Of a stretch of DNA of 64,000 nt, positions 37,154-46,914 are shown piece after piece. Location: positions 62,001 to 126,000 of the forward strand of contig NZ_JBLXCD010000001.1 of assembly GCF_048265165.1 (NCBI RefSeq), given 5' to 3'. Within the stretch, counting starts at the first letter, position 1, and each line of letters opens with the position of its first letter. The notes below the pieces were generated by a model. It had not been told where the DNA came from, made no database searches, and worked only from the letters and a program-made list of their open reading frames with translations. This DNA is from Oceanospirillum sp048265165. Its GTDB lineage: Bacteria; Pseudomonadota; Gammaproteobacteria; Pseudomonadales; Halomonadaceae. The position numbers and the translations under genes were made by a program.

Positions 37154-37454
37154 ATCTCAGATCCATGTATAGGTTCAGGTTTTATTTCTGATGTGCACTC
37201 AGATGTTGATATGGGGCATTAATGTAAGGTCTGAATGTAACAATCCTGTGACACGTGGATGATTTTACTGGTGATGCCTGATGGCGTTGAAACTGAGGAT
37301 AGGGCGGGGGGTATCTGTATCCTAAATAAGTGTTTTGGAAGGTTTGTTAATCTCGTGTTCTCGCTGTTCTGGCCTATATTAACTCTAGGTATCCTATTTT
37401 TATCGGTTTGTAAGATTGATATCGCCCTAAGTACTGATACTGGGAATAAAAATA
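37154..37454. other. Divergent intergenic region, phoX and sensor kinase
   Basis: Holds the phoX promoter (minus) with a Pho-box-like pair at 37237-37254, and the upstream region of the 1315-residue kinase (plus). A plus-strand frame from 37259 runs into the kinase gene in another frame and lacks a ribosome site. Nothing else is recognised. Confidence 0.4.
37237..37254 (-). promoter_or_regulatory. Candidate Pho box (PhoB site) upstream of phoX
   Basis: On the minus strand GTGTCAC (37254-37248), four bases, then TTGTTAC (37243-37237). The 11 bp period and the match to the CTGTCAY heptamer (6/7 and 5/7) fit a PhoB direct-repeat pair. It lies 84-101 bp before the phoX start codon. Confidence 0.5.
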
Positions 37455-40400
37455 TTGCTGAAATTTGCTATCAACATTCTATGGTCAAAATTTGTTGTGC
37501 TTGCGGTAGTGTGTTTACTGCTTGGTATGACCGCTTTCAGCAGTTTTAACCATCTTCAGTCTCTTTATTTTGAACGTTTAGAGCAGACTATGGGAAGCCA
37601 GCTGGGCACTCTTCACCAGAGCTTATCTGCTTGGGGGCGATCCAAGAGAAGCTATGTTTATTCTTGGGCAAAGCAGCCAGAGCTGAGACGCCATATAAAA
37701 GTGTTAACAGGTGATGCCGGCTCGTCGCTAAAGAAGTTAAGTGGCTTTGCTCTCGGGGACTATCTGAGGCCTGTGATCTCAGACCCGGAAATCAAGCACT
37801 TCTACCTGATTGGACCTGGCAACCGGATTATTGCCAGCGATAACCCGGATCAGCTGGGGGTGACGGCACCTCTGGTGGCGTTTCCTTATCTCCTGAGACA
37901 GGCCTGGGGTGGGATGTCGGTTATTACGCGCCCACTGCGACTCGCTGAGCAAGGTGCCGGTGCCATCTATGTTGCGGCTGCTGTCAGAAATGCTACCAGC
38001 TCGCCGATGGCGCTATTAGTCTTTGAAATTGATCCTGTGGTCAGTTTCTATCAGATTTTCAGAAAATCAGCATTCTCAGGAACGGGTGAAGCGTATGCTT
38101 TTGATCGTGATGGTCTGCTGCTGACTCCAGGTCGTAATTTTGATACTGAAAGTCTGCGGCCAACGGATCGCGGGCAGGCAACGTTACTGGGGGTGAATAA
38201 TAATCCTCTTCCCGGTTATGAAACGACACCGCTTGCAGACAGAGTCGGCCTAGTGAGTGATGAGGTTTACATTCGCAATGCTATTACCGGTTACGATGGC
38301 CAGCTAAAAGTCGGAGCCTGGATTTGGGATAAGCAGTTTCAGATGGGGCTGGCACTGGAGCAGTCCTCGGGTGAGGGGCTTGAGCTATTGCGCAGGATGC
38401 AGTGGATCTTTTTGACCTTTGTCGGGCTGGTGATTCTGATCATTCTTAGCTTCTTTTTTATTCTCGCCTATTGGTCAGCGGCGCGTACCCGGGAGGAGGA
38501 GGAAGCTCGGGAGGCATTGGTCAGTGAGCTGGTATCTCTGCATGAGCGTAATACTCTTGATATTGCTGACCGTGAAGCGAAGCACAGGGCGATCATTGAT
38601 ACAGCCTGGGATGCGATTTTTACCGTGGATAATCGTGGTGTGATTTTATCCGCCAATCCTGCGACTGCACGTATCTTTGGCTGTCGTCAGGACAAGCTGA
38701 TAGGGCACCTTATAGAGGATTGGGTTTGGTTGGATAGCAGGGAGCATCTGCGTGCTGACTATATGGCTAAAGCCTGTGGTCAGGCTATCGAAGCAACAGG
38801 TGTGCATGATGATCGTCGAACATTCCCTGTAACCGTTTCAATTGCTGAAACTGAAACCAGTCAGAGTTCTTTTTTTACCGTTATTGTGCGTGATGTCAGT
38901 GCGCAGAAAATGTCTGAGCGCTCCCTTTTTGAGGCGCGTCAGCGGCTGGAAATGAGTCAGTCCTTCGCTTATATCGGGACGTGGGAGTGGGATGTTCACT
39001 CTGATAAGGTCATGGCTACTGAGATGGCCCTGAAGCTTAATGGTCTTGAGGTCAGTCGTTGCGCCGTAGGGTTAGGTGTTTTTTTTAGCCGTATCAACGG
39101 GAGTGACCGCCCACTGCTTCACCGTACGCTTTACAGTTCTGTTAGGGCTCAGGAGCCATTTTCAATTGAATGCCGGGTTGATTATGACGATGGAACCAGT
39201 GAATGGTTACTGATCCAAGGGACACCTCTTCAGGAACAAGGCGCTATAAGCCGTTTGATTGGCCATGTTCAGAGAATTACCGAGCGTAAAGAAAATGAAA
39301 AGGCACTGCTGGCGGCCAGAAATATGCTTCGACTTGTGCTGGACACTATTCCAATTGGTGTTTATTGGAAGAAAGCGGATTTGACAATTGCAGGTGTCAA
39401 CAAGAAGTTCTGCCAGGATTTGGAGCTTAAGGAAAAAGATATTATCGGTAAAACTGACGAAGAGGTTTATTGCAATCGTCGTCAGGCCGCATTAATTGAG
39501 CGATTGGATCGTACGGTGGTTGAGACTGGGGTACCGATGCTTCGTCGTAGTGGTCGTTATCATATGAATAACGGCAAGCTCTGTTATGTCGAGATCAGTC
39601 GTTTACCCATTCAGGATCAGGAGCATAATACACTCGGGGTGCTCGGGGTTTACACGGATGTTACAGAGCGGCTGGAGACTCAGAAAAGCCTGCAGCGGCA
39701 TCATAAACTTCTGGCCTCTATTTACAGTTCACAGTTGCGCTATTTTGCGGGAGATAATTGCTGGGCAGTGTTTTCTCATCTTCTGGGGGAGGTATTGGAA
39801 CTGGCGGAAAGTGAGTATGGCTTTATTGGTCAGGTTTTGTATAAGCCGGACGGTCAGCCTTATCTCAGAACCTATGCTATTACCAGGCTCTCACAGGATG
39901 AGATAACTAAAAAATGGCAACAAAAGCACCATGGTGATGGGGTAGAGTTTCATAACTTAGGTACATTATTGGGTCGTGGTTTAAAAACAGCAAAGCTTGA
40001 AATCAGTAATACCCCGTTATCAGAGGCTTGGGTTAAGGATATAACCGGTGGTGACGTCGGTGTCAGGAATTTTATGGCTGCTCCTCTGCTGAAAGGCAAT
40101 GATCTGGTGGGTATGATAGGTTTTGCGAATCACTTAAAAAGGTATGATCAGGAACTGGTTCGCTTCCTGCAACCAATACTGACGACCTGTGCGAATCTGA
40201 TCGCTGCGATTGACAGTGATATGAAAATTATTGCGACTCAACAGCAGTTACTCAAGGCAAAAGAATCTGCCGAAAAAGCCAATCGTGCTAAAACAGACTT
40301 CCTTTCCAGGGTTAGCCATGAGCTTAGAACGCCAATGAATGCCATTCTTGGCTTTACCGGGCTATTAACTGAGTCGGCCGAAACAGAAGAGCAGCATAGT

Positions 40401-41402
40401 TTTCTCCGGGAGATTGATATTGCAGGCCATCACCTGATGAGCCTGATTAATGAGGTGCTTGACCTGGGGCGTATTGAGTCAGGACGTATTGAACTTCAAT
40501 CAGATTACATCTCATTGGATAGCCTGCTGGAGGAGTGTTGCTCTGTAACCGGACAGCTTGCTCAGCAAAAAGGTATTCAGTTCAGAATGCACCCTGATAG
40601 CAGGCGCTCTTTGCAGGTTGTGGCGGATGCTGGTCGATTGCGTCAAATTCTGCTGAACCTGCTTTCGAATGCTATTAAATATAATAAGCCCGAAGGTAGT
40701 GTAGTTCTCAACGTACAACTGCCCAAACCAGGACAGGTTGATATCCATGTTCAGGATACAGGGGTTGGTCTTTCTGAACATGAGCTTCATCATTTGTTTG
40801 AGTCTTTTAACCGGCTGCATGCGGAAAAAACCGATATCGAAGGAACCGGAATGGGGTTGGTGATTACTCGTCAGTTGACGGAGTTGATGCGTGGCTCATT
40901 GACCGTATCAAGCACTAAAGGTGTAGGGAGCTGCTTTACATTGAGTCTTCCGGGAAGCTCCTCAGTCCAAGAGAGTGAAGGTGAGGAGCTGGCAGCCCCT
41001 CTCCTGCCGGCCAGGGTTTTAATTTTAGGGGATGAGCGTCGTGCTGACAGCTATTGCCCAGGATTGGAGACGGCGTTAATTAGTGCGGACCCGGTATTTG
41101 TAAACTCAGGCGTTGCTTTTCTTGAATTAGCACTACAGCATAATTTCCAACTGATGATCTGTGACTCACAGGTGAGCGATTTCTCGTTGGAGGAGTTGCT
41201 ATGCTATCTGTCCGATAGCGATGTACTATCCAAAACACCGGTATTGATCATCTTTCCGGCCAATTCCAGCTTCTCATTTGAGGAGCTGTCACTGCCTGAA
41301 AATCATCTGTTGCACCTTTACTGCTATACAAAAGGTGAGCTTTTGACTGAAAAGGTTCAGGAATTGTTTAATTTTACCGACAGAAGTCAAAAATCTTACT
41401 AA
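37455..41402 (+). CDS. Large membrane sensor histidine kinase (Cache-PAS3-GAF-HisKA-HATPase, receiver-like tail)
   Basis: 1315 residues, apparently from a TTG start; no earlier ATG is in frame and later ones fall inside TM1. TM1 (about 14-33) and TM2 (about 318-342) flank a Cache-type periplasmic sensor. Then come three PAS domains (about 375-490, 495-620, 620-750), a GAF domain (about 755-925), HisKA with RVSHELRTPMNAILGF (phospho-acceptor H955), and HATPase_c (DTGVGLS, EGTGMGLV). The last 125 residues resemble a receiver with an Asp (ICDSQ) and a Lys (YTKGE), but the N-terminal acidic pair is not clear (LILGDERR), so it may be a pseudo-receiver. It precedes a GGDEF-EAL gene by 113 bp on the same strand. 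Confidence 0.88.
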   Translation: MLKFAINILWSKFVVLAVVCLLLGMTAFSSFNHLQSLYFERLEQTMGSQLGTLHQSLSAWGRSKRSYVYSWAKQPELRRHIKVLTGDAGSSLKKLSGFALGDYLRPVISDPEIKHFYLIGPGNRIIASDNPDQLGVTAPLVAFPYLLRQAWGGMSVITRPLRLAEQGAGAIYVAAAVRNATSSPMALLVFEIDPVVSFYQIFRKSAFSGTGEAYAFDRDGLLLTPGRNFDTESLRPTDRGQATLLGVNNNPLPGYETTPLADRVGLVSDEVYIRNAITGYDGQLKVGAWIWDKQFQMGLALEQSSGEGLELLRRMQWIFLTFVGLVILIILSFFFILAYWSAARTREEEEAREALVSELVSLHERNTLDIADREAKHRAIIDTAWDAIFTVDNRGVILSANPATARIFGCRQDKLIGHLIEDWVWLDSREHLRADYMAKACGQAIEATGVHDDRRTFPVTVSIAETETSQSSFFTVIVRDVSAQKMSERSLFEARQRLEMSQSFAYIGTWEWDVHSDKVMATEMALKLNGLEVSRCAVGLGVFFSRINGSDRPLLHRTLYSSVRAQEPFSIECRVDYDDGTSEWLLIQGTPLQEQGAISRLIGHVQRITERKENEKALLAARNMLRLVLDTIPIGVYWKKADLTIAGVNKKFCQDLELKEKDIIGKTDEEVYCNRRQAALIERLDRTVVETGVPMLRRSGRYHMNNGKLCYVEISRLPIQDQEHNTLGVLGVYTDVTERLETQKSLQRHHKLLASIYSSQLRYFAGDNCWAVFSHLLGEVLELAESEYGFIGQVLYKPDGQPYLRTYAITRLSQDEITKKWQQKHHGDGVEFHNLGTLLGRGLKTAKLEISNTPLSEAWVKDITGGDVGVRNFMAAPLLKGNDLVGMIGFANHLKRYDQELVRFLQPILTTCANLIAAIDSDMKIIATQQQLLKAKESAEKANRAKTDFLSRVSHELRTPMNAILGFTGLLTESAETEEQHSFLREIDIAGHHLMSLINEVLDLGRIESGRIELQSDYISLDSLLEECCSVTGQLAQQKGIQFRMHPDSRRSLQVVADAGRLRQILLNLLSNAIKYNKPEGSVVLNVQLPKPGQVDIHVQDTGVGLSEHELHHLFESFNRLHAEKTDIEGTGMGLVITRQLTELMRGSLTVSSTKGVGSCFTLSLPGSSSVQESEGEELAAPLLPARVLILGDERRADSYCPGLETALISADPVFVNSGVAFLELALQHNFQLMICDSQVSDFSLEELLCYLSDSDVLSKTPVLIIFPANSSFSFEELSLPENHLLHLYCYTKGELLTEKVQELFNFTDRSQKSY

Positions 41403-41454
41403 CAAGGCCTGCTTGCGGGTTTAAAAGTATCACTTACTTTTTGATTTTGTTAGG

Positions 41455-41500
41455 ATTTTGGCTCGGACATGATAGTCAGCCTCATTTTTGGCTCGAACAA
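41455..41500 (+). repeat. Direct repeat TTTTGGCTCG, 30 bp period
   Basis: ATTTTGGCTCGGACA (41455-41469) recurs as TTTTTGGCTCGAACA (41485-41499). The shared core TTTTGGCTCG is offset by 30 bp, about three helical turns, directly upstream of the CHASE-GGDEF-EAL start. It could be an operator pair or a chance duplication. Confidence 0.45.
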
Positions 41501-41515
41501 TAAGGCTTCAAATTT

Positions 41516-44500
41516 GTGAACAGTCGCGCTTATCTGCTTAACTGGTTTGTCGCTGCCCTGGCTATCTTGGCGGTCGTGGGGAGCGCTTGGTATATTGAAG
41601 TTTCATATTTGGAGCAAATACGTCAGAAGCGTGTGCTCGAGTCCCAGGCGCGAGTTTCAGAAACCAGTGCTGGTATTGAGAGTATTATCCGCTCCAATCT
41701 TGCCAGTATGCAAGGGCTTGCCGCCTACCTGTCGATAAACCCTGATATTAGTCAGCGTGATTTTTCTGAAACAGCAAATCTGTTTCTCAGCAATAATCCT
41801 ATGGTGAATACGGTTTATCGTGTATCCAGTGATTATCAGTATACCCACCGTTATCCAGATGCAACTGATACTGATTTTACGGATCGCTTTATTCCTTCTG
41901 ATACACGGGGTTTTGAGGCTGCTCGTCAGGCGGTGGAAACCGGAGAGATCTTTGTTTCAGGCCCGGTTATGCAAACTGATGGCGTCGCGCATCTCCATAT
42001 ATGGCTGCCACTCCAGAGCTCCGGTCGTCAATACCGGACGGCACTGTTACTCTTTCCTTTATCCCTTGAACAAATCTATGAGGCCTCAGGCCTTTATAAG
42101 CTGGGCCATGAAATGGAAGTTTCTGTCCGGGAGGTACGTCATAGCAAGCCTCAGGCTGCTTTCTATGGCCCTACTACACTTTTTAATGCAGCGGATATTA
42201 CGGACAGCATAACCTTACCGGGCACTCAGTGGCAGATTGCAGCTAGTATTCAGTCTGAGTCTTTTGTCGAGCAGTCATCCCGGCTTTGGATTCAGCTCGC
42301 AGCAGGGCTGATGATCAGTATTATTATCCTGATTCTCTGGTTGCGCCTTAAAGAGCTGCGTGCTGTGGGACTTATTGAGAACCAGCAGTTAATGCTGGAC
42401 CAGGCCCAGCGTGTTGGCCGGATTGGTAACTGGTCATGGAATATCGCCAAAGGCGATGTTTTCTGGTCGGATGAAGCATACCGCTTGTTTGGCCTGGAGA
42501 AGGGGGATCGAGCCCTTGAAAATGATGGTTATCTGCAGTTTGTCCACATGGAGGATCGGCCTGCCGTTGAAGCAGCGATTCAGGATGCAATGGGCAGAGG
42601 TGGGCGCTATCAAACCGATTTCAGGTTGATGCGGGCAGACTTTGATCAGCGCTGGGTACATTCTGAAGGTTTTGTTGAACTGAGTGCAGACCGTAAACCG
42701 GTTCGGGTTTTTGGTACCTTTCAGGATGTGACCTCCAGCCGGAGAATTGAACGAGAGCTGAAACAGCGGGAAACTCAGCTTTCGGCCATCACAGATGCTG
42801 CTCAAAGCCTGATTATGATATCCCGGGCCGCTGACGGTATGGTGTTATTTTGTAACCCCTCCTCAAAAAGAATGTTGGGTATAGAACCCTCTGAGCTGGT
42901 TGGTCAGTCAATTGTGGTGTTTTATCCTTCCCCCTCCGACCGGGAACTTCTGCTGAGCTGTGTGGAGCGTGACCATAAACTGAGCAATTACACCCTTAAA
43001 TTGCGACGGGCTGACAACGGCAGGATCAGTACGTTTCTGATCGGGCTGCAGAAAATTATGTTCAATGGAAGTGAGTGTTTTGTCGTTGACATGGTTGACA
43101 TCTCCTCCATGCTCGAAGCTCAGATTGCCCTGGCAAATAGTGAGGAAAAATTCAGGCTTTTTGCAGAGAACGTGCCGGGTATTTTTTGGCTGTGCCACCC
43201 TGACGGTCATGAGGTCGAATTTCTTAGCCCAGGCTATGAGAGGGTGATCGGAATGAAGGCTGAGCTGGTACTGTCTGGTGTTGAACCTCTTTTTGGCAGT
43301 GTGGTACCGGAAGACAGGCCGATGGTGGAGGGGATTTTCTCGGTAGCCAGGCAGCCTTTGCAGCTTGAATTTCGCATTCAGCATCCGACCGGTAACGTAC
43401 GTTGGATTCGCAGTCTTTCTTTTGCGACTTATGATAATGAAGGTCGGGTTAAGAATCTTGCTGGTTTTGGTGAAGATATAACGGAAACTTATCTGAGTAA
43501 TCAGAGAATTAAGCTGGCGGCTTCAGTTTTTGAGAGCACAGCAGAAGCGATTGTGGTGACAGATGCGAATAACTGCATTGTGTCCGTCAATGATGCTTTT
43601 AGCCGGATTACAGGCTATAGCTCTGATGATGTATTGGGTGAAAACCCTGCGATTCTCAGCTCTGGTAAGCAACCGGATAACTTCTATCAGACGATGTGGG
43701 AAAGCCTTCAAGCAACCGGAGGCTGGCAGGGAGAGGTCTGGAATCGTAAGAAAAACGGTGAGCTTTATGTTGAATGGCTATCAATAACAGCCCTGAAAAA
43801 TCAATATCATGAAGTTGAGAACTATGTAGCGGTTTTCTCTGATATTACCGACCGTAAAGAAAAAGAAGAATTGATCCGGTATCAGGCTAACTATGATGCA
43901 CTGACAGGACTGCCTAATCGGGTTCTCTTTCATGACCGTTTGATGCAATCGATAACCTCTGCACGTCGTTACCCAAAGGACCGGGGAGCGTTGATGTTTA
44001 TCGATTTAGATCATTTTAAAGAAGTGAATGATACGCTGGGTCATGAAGCCGGAGATAGTTTGCTGAAGAAAGTTTCGGAACGCTTGCGCCAATATACCCG
44101 CGAGTCTGATACTGTGGCTCGCCTGGGCGGGGATGAGTTTACGGTTATGCTGCCATCAATAGGTAGTGTAGAAGATGTGAGAAGAGTCGCCGGGAAAATT
44201 ATTGAGGCCCTGTCGAGGACATTTGACCTTGATGGTAAATCTGCTCATATCTCAGCAAGTATAGGGGTTACTATCTTTCCTGACGATGGTGATGAGCTGA
44301 CCCGAGTGCTTCAGAATGCCGATCAGGCGATGTATGCCGCCAAATCAGCGGGCCGTCACACCTATCGTTTTTTTACACCCCAGATGCAGCAGGAAACAGA
44401 GCGTCGTCAGTCTCTGCAGCATGACCTTCGTTCTGCTCTGGATCATCATGAGTTTGAGTTGCACTATCAGCCCGTAGTGAACCAGGATAGACAGGTTGTT

Positions 44501-45175
44501 AAGGTCGAGGCTTTAGTACGCTGGAACCATCCTGTTCAGGGGCGCGTGTCGCCGGATCAATTTATATCGCTTGCAGAAGAGAGTGGCTTGATTATCCCGC
44601 TGGGTGGCTGGGTTTTCGCTCAGGCAGTCTCGGAGATATCAAGCCTACGCAAACGCTTCCCGGAACTGGGGGTTGCGATTAACTTGTCGTCCAAGCAAAT
44701 TGCTACAGATGAGCACCATGTTGAGCATTTTGTTGATATTCTACAGCAATATGACCTGGCTGCTAAATGGGTAACGCTGGAAATAACAGAGTCGCTTTTT
44801 CTTGATCCTGCCGGTGATTCTGTCGAGAAGCTAAATAAGTTGCGTGCGCAGGGGTTTGAAATTGCAATTGATGATTTTGGCACAGGGTATTCCTCTTTAA
44901 GCTACTTGAAGCAGCTGCCTTTGACGACAATTAAGATCGATAAAAGCTTTGTCTCAGATCTTGATAAAGATAGTGGTGACAAAGTTCTTGTGGATGCGAT
45001 TCTTTCTATCGCACAGAGCATGCGCTTAAGTGTGATCGCTGAGGGTGTGGAAACCGAAGCTCAATCCCGTTATCTGGTGGACGGTGGTGCTCAAATGCAG
45101 CAGGGCTGGCTGCATGGTAAGCCTATGGCCTACCATGCCCTCAGTCAGTGGCTTGAAGCTAATATCGGGCAATAG
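41516..45175 (+). CDS. CHASE-PAS4-GGDEF-EAL membrane c-di-GMP protein
   Basis: 1219 residues, GTG start with TAAGG upstream. TM1 (about 6-27) and TM2 (about 255-277) enclose a CHASE-like periplasmic domain (about 70-190). Four PAS domains follow (about 295-410, 415-540, 545-665, 668-785). GGDEF is intact: LGGDEF with GGDEF at 871-875, RESD inhibitory site and FIDLDHF. EAL is intact: EALVR (998-1002), INLSS, LEITES, IDDFGTGYSS, IKIDKSF, VIAEGVE. It could make and degrade c-di-GMP, with net direction set by the sensor. It lies between the large sensor kinase and the chemotaxis cluster, which suggests joint control of motility and surface behaviour (inference). Confidence 0.92.
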   Translation: MNSRAYLLNWFVAALAILAVVGSAWYIEVSYLEQIRQKRVLESQARVSETSAGIESIIRSNLASMQGLAAYLSINPDISQRDFSETANLFLSNNPMVNTVYRVSSDYQYTHRYPDATDTDFTDRFIPSDTRGFEAARQAVETGEIFVSGPVMQTDGVAHLHIWLPLQSSGRQYRTALLLFPLSLEQIYEASGLYKLGHEMEVSVREVRHSKPQAAFYGPTTLFNAADITDSITLPGTQWQIAASIQSESFVEQSSRLWIQLAAGLMISIIILILWLRLKELRAVGLIENQQLMLDQAQRVGRIGNWSWNIAKGDVFWSDEAYRLFGLEKGDRALENDGYLQFVHMEDRPAVEAAIQDAMGRGGRYQTDFRLMRADFDQRWVHSEGFVELSADRKPVRVFGTFQDVTSSRRIERELKQRETQLSAITDAAQSLIMISRAADGMVLFCNPSSKRMLGIEPSELVGQSIVVFYPSPSDRELLLSCVERDHKLSNYTLKLRRADNGRISTFLIGLQKIMFNGSECFVVDMVDISSMLEAQIALANSEEKFRLFAENVPGIFWLCHPDGHEVEFLSPGYERVIGMKAELVLSGVEPLFGSVVPEDRPMVEGIFSVARQPLQLEFRIQHPTGNVRWIRSLSFATYDNEGRVKNLAGFGEDITETYLSNQRIKLAASVFESTAEAIVVTDANNCIVSVNDAFSRITGYSSDDVLGENPAILSSGKQPDNFYQTMWESLQATGGWQGEVWNRKKNGELYVEWLSITALKNQYHEVENYVAVFSDITDRKEKEELIRYQANYDALTGLPNRVLFHDRLMQSITSARRYPKDRGALMFIDLDHFKEVNDTLGHEAGDSLLKKVSERLRQYTRESDTVARLGGDEFTVMLPSIGSVEDVRRVAGKIIEALSRTFDLDGKSAHISASIGVTIFPDDGDELTRVLQNADQAMYAAKSAGRHTYRFFTPQMQQETERRQSLQHDLRSALDHHEFELHYQPVVNQDRQVVKVEALVRWNHPVQGRVSPDQFISLAEESGLIIPLGGWVFAQAVSEISSLRKRFPELGVAINLSSKQIATDEHHVEHFVDILQQYDLAAKWVTLEITESLFLDPAGDSVEKLNKLRAQGFEIAIDDFGTGYSSLSYLKQLPLTTIKIDKSFVSDLDKDSGDKVLVDAILSIAQSMRLSVIAEGVETEAQSRYLVDGGAQMQQGWLHGKPMAYHALSQWLEANIGQ

Positions 45176-45291
45176 TTTTTTTTGATATATAATTACATCG
45201 TGTACTCGGTTATTCCCTTTTTTATTTTTTATGATGGTTAATGCACCGTACGTTATTAAGGTGTGCTTTGTTTTAATTACAGGAGTATTGA

Positions 45292-46488
45292 ATGAGTTCT
45301 CGTGAACCATCTCCGCCTGCCATATCTGTATCTGCCAGCTCGCTCATTGTGGGTGCAGTTGTGTCTGTGTGTGTCTGGGGGGCTGGATGTTTTTTTACGG
45401 TTAACCCTCATGTGGCTTTTTTAATGGCGCTTTGTTCTGGTTTTTGCCTCATATGGCTGATGAATCGTTACCATACAGCTGAAAACGATGCTGTATCCCC
45501 CGATCTCTCATATCAGACGGCGGACACCTTTAACGCTCTTTCTTCAGAGCTGTCTTCTGAGTTTAAAGCGTCCAGAGAGGAGGTTCAGCAGGTAAAAAAT
45601 CTGCTGGATACGGCTATTGGTCAGCTTGTTGATAATTTCACACAGGTCCATCAGAAAACCCAGGAACAGCAGGCACTGACCCATCGAATTACACAATATA
45701 TGGCTGCCGGAGAAAATGTTGATTCTATTTTTTCCGGGTTTATTCATGATACGACAGAGACTTTTGAAGTTTTTATGGATAATGCTGTTCAGGCGAGTAA
45801 ATTTGCCATGGGTCTTGTTGAAATTATGGATGATATGGCCAGCAATATTGGTGGGATTGTTAAACTTCTTGATGAAATTGACGATATTGCTGATCAGACC
45901 AATCTTTTGGCGCTCAATGCTGCTATCGAAGCTGCCCGAGCTGGAGATGCAGGCCGGGGATTTGCAGTGGTGGCGGATGAAGTTCGTTCACTCTCTAAAA
46001 AAACAACCCATTTCAGTGATCAGATTCGAGGTTTGATGACGGATCTGCACAGTTCCTTTTCTAATGCGGACACTTCTATCCAGAAAATCTCTTCTGTTGA
46101 TATGGGGTTTGCCAGTGAGTCAAAACGACGTATTGAGCAGGTTTTGGGTCAGCTTGAACGAATTAATCATGAATCGTCGGGGGCGCTGGCATTACAAAGT
46201 GAGCTGGCTGCTGAGGTAGAGGAAAATATTAACCAAGCAACGACAGGTCTTCAGTTTCAGGATATGACCAGTCAGCTTCTGGGTCATACAGATACGAGGC
46301 TGGATGCGATCCATGGATTCATGAATGATGTAGCGCATCTGACACAGGAAGATAACGCTTACTCATCGGAAGAAATTTTACGACATATTCGCGAGAAACT
46401 TCAGGCAACTCGCTCTAAGATTGATAGTATGAAACATAACCCTGTTTCCCATGGCAGTATGGACTCGGGTGATATTGAACTCTTTTAA
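45292..46488 (+). CDS. Short methyl-accepting chemotaxis protein, no periplasmic sensor
   Basis: 398 residues. Two TM helices (about 17-38 and 42-60) form a hairpin with almost no periplasmic loop. The signalling domain has QTNLLALNAAIEAARAGDAG and RGFAVVADEVRSLSKKT; a C-terminal LQFQDMTSQLLGHTDTRLDA segment is typical of small MCP-like proteins beside cheY. There is no HAMP domain and no CheR-tether tail. AGGAG precedes the ATG. It stops 27 bp before the cheY start, so they are probably one transcript. Its input is probably internal. Confidence 0.9.
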   Translation: MSSREPSPPAISVSASSLIVGAVVSVCVWGAGCFFTVNPHVAFLMALCSGFCLIWLMNRYHTAENDAVSPDLSYQTADTFNALSSELSSEFKASREEVQQVKNLLDTAIGQLVDNFTQVHQKTQEQQALTHRITQYMAAGENVDSIFSGFIHDTTETFEVFMDNAVQASKFAMGLVEIMDDMASNIGGIVKLLDEIDDIADQTNLLALNAAIEAARAGDAGRGFAVVADEVRSLSKKTTHFSDQIRGLMTDLHSSFSNADTSIQKISSVDMGFASESKRRIEQVLGQLERINHESSGALALQSELAAEVEENINQATTGLQFQDMTSQLLGHTDTRLDAIHGFMNDVAHLTQEDNAYSSEEILRHIREKLQATRSKIDSMKHNPVSHGSMDSGDIELF

Positions 46489-46515
46489 TAAAATAATCAG
46501 GTGTTGGAGAAACTT

Positions 46516-46881
46516 ATGGCCAAGAAAATTCTGACGGTGGACGATGCAGCCTCAATTCGTCAGATGGTGGCTTTCACGCTCAAGGGTGCCGGGTATGACG
46601 TGGTGGAAGCGATTGATGGACAAGATGGACTGAACAAAGCTAAGTCGGGTCAGTTTGACCTGGTACTGACGGATCAGAATATGCCTAAAATGGATGGCCT
46701 GACTCTTATTAAATCGCTCAGAGCCTTGCCACAGTACAGTCGGACTCCGATACTGATGCTGACAACTGAGTCTGGTGATGACATGAAGGCAAAAGGGCGT
46801 GCAGCCCGAGCCACAGGTTGGCTAGTAAAACCCTTTGATCCGGCTAAATTACTGGAAGTTGTCAAGAAAGTGCTGGGTTGA
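46516..46881 (+). CDS. cheY: Chemotaxis response regulator CheY
   Basis: 121 residues, a single receiver domain. The acidic pair is in TVDDAAS, the phospho-acceptor is D53 in LTDQNMPKMDG, Thr is in MLTTES and the lysine in VKPFDP. It carries the phosphoryl signal from CheA to a target, normally the flagellar motor. ATG 46516 is chosen since GGAGA (46506-46510) lies 5 bases upstream; GTG 46501 would include that site. No cheZ, cheX or cheC phosphatase gene is in the window. Confidence 0.95.
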   Translation: MAKKILTVDDAASIRQMVAFTLKGAGYDVVEAIDGQDGLNKAKSGQFDLVLTDQNMPKMDGLTLIKSLRALPQYSRTPILMLTTESGDDMKAKGRAARATGWLVKPFDPAKLLEVVKKVLG

Positions 46882-46914
46882 GTAATCCAAAGCAACAGAA
46901 ACGGATAATGTATA

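Noticed and set aside
37259..37549. 96-codon plus-strand frame upstream of the large kinase
   Set aside because: It runs into the kinase gene in another frame; the kinase frame is clearly the coding one and this frame has no ribosome site.
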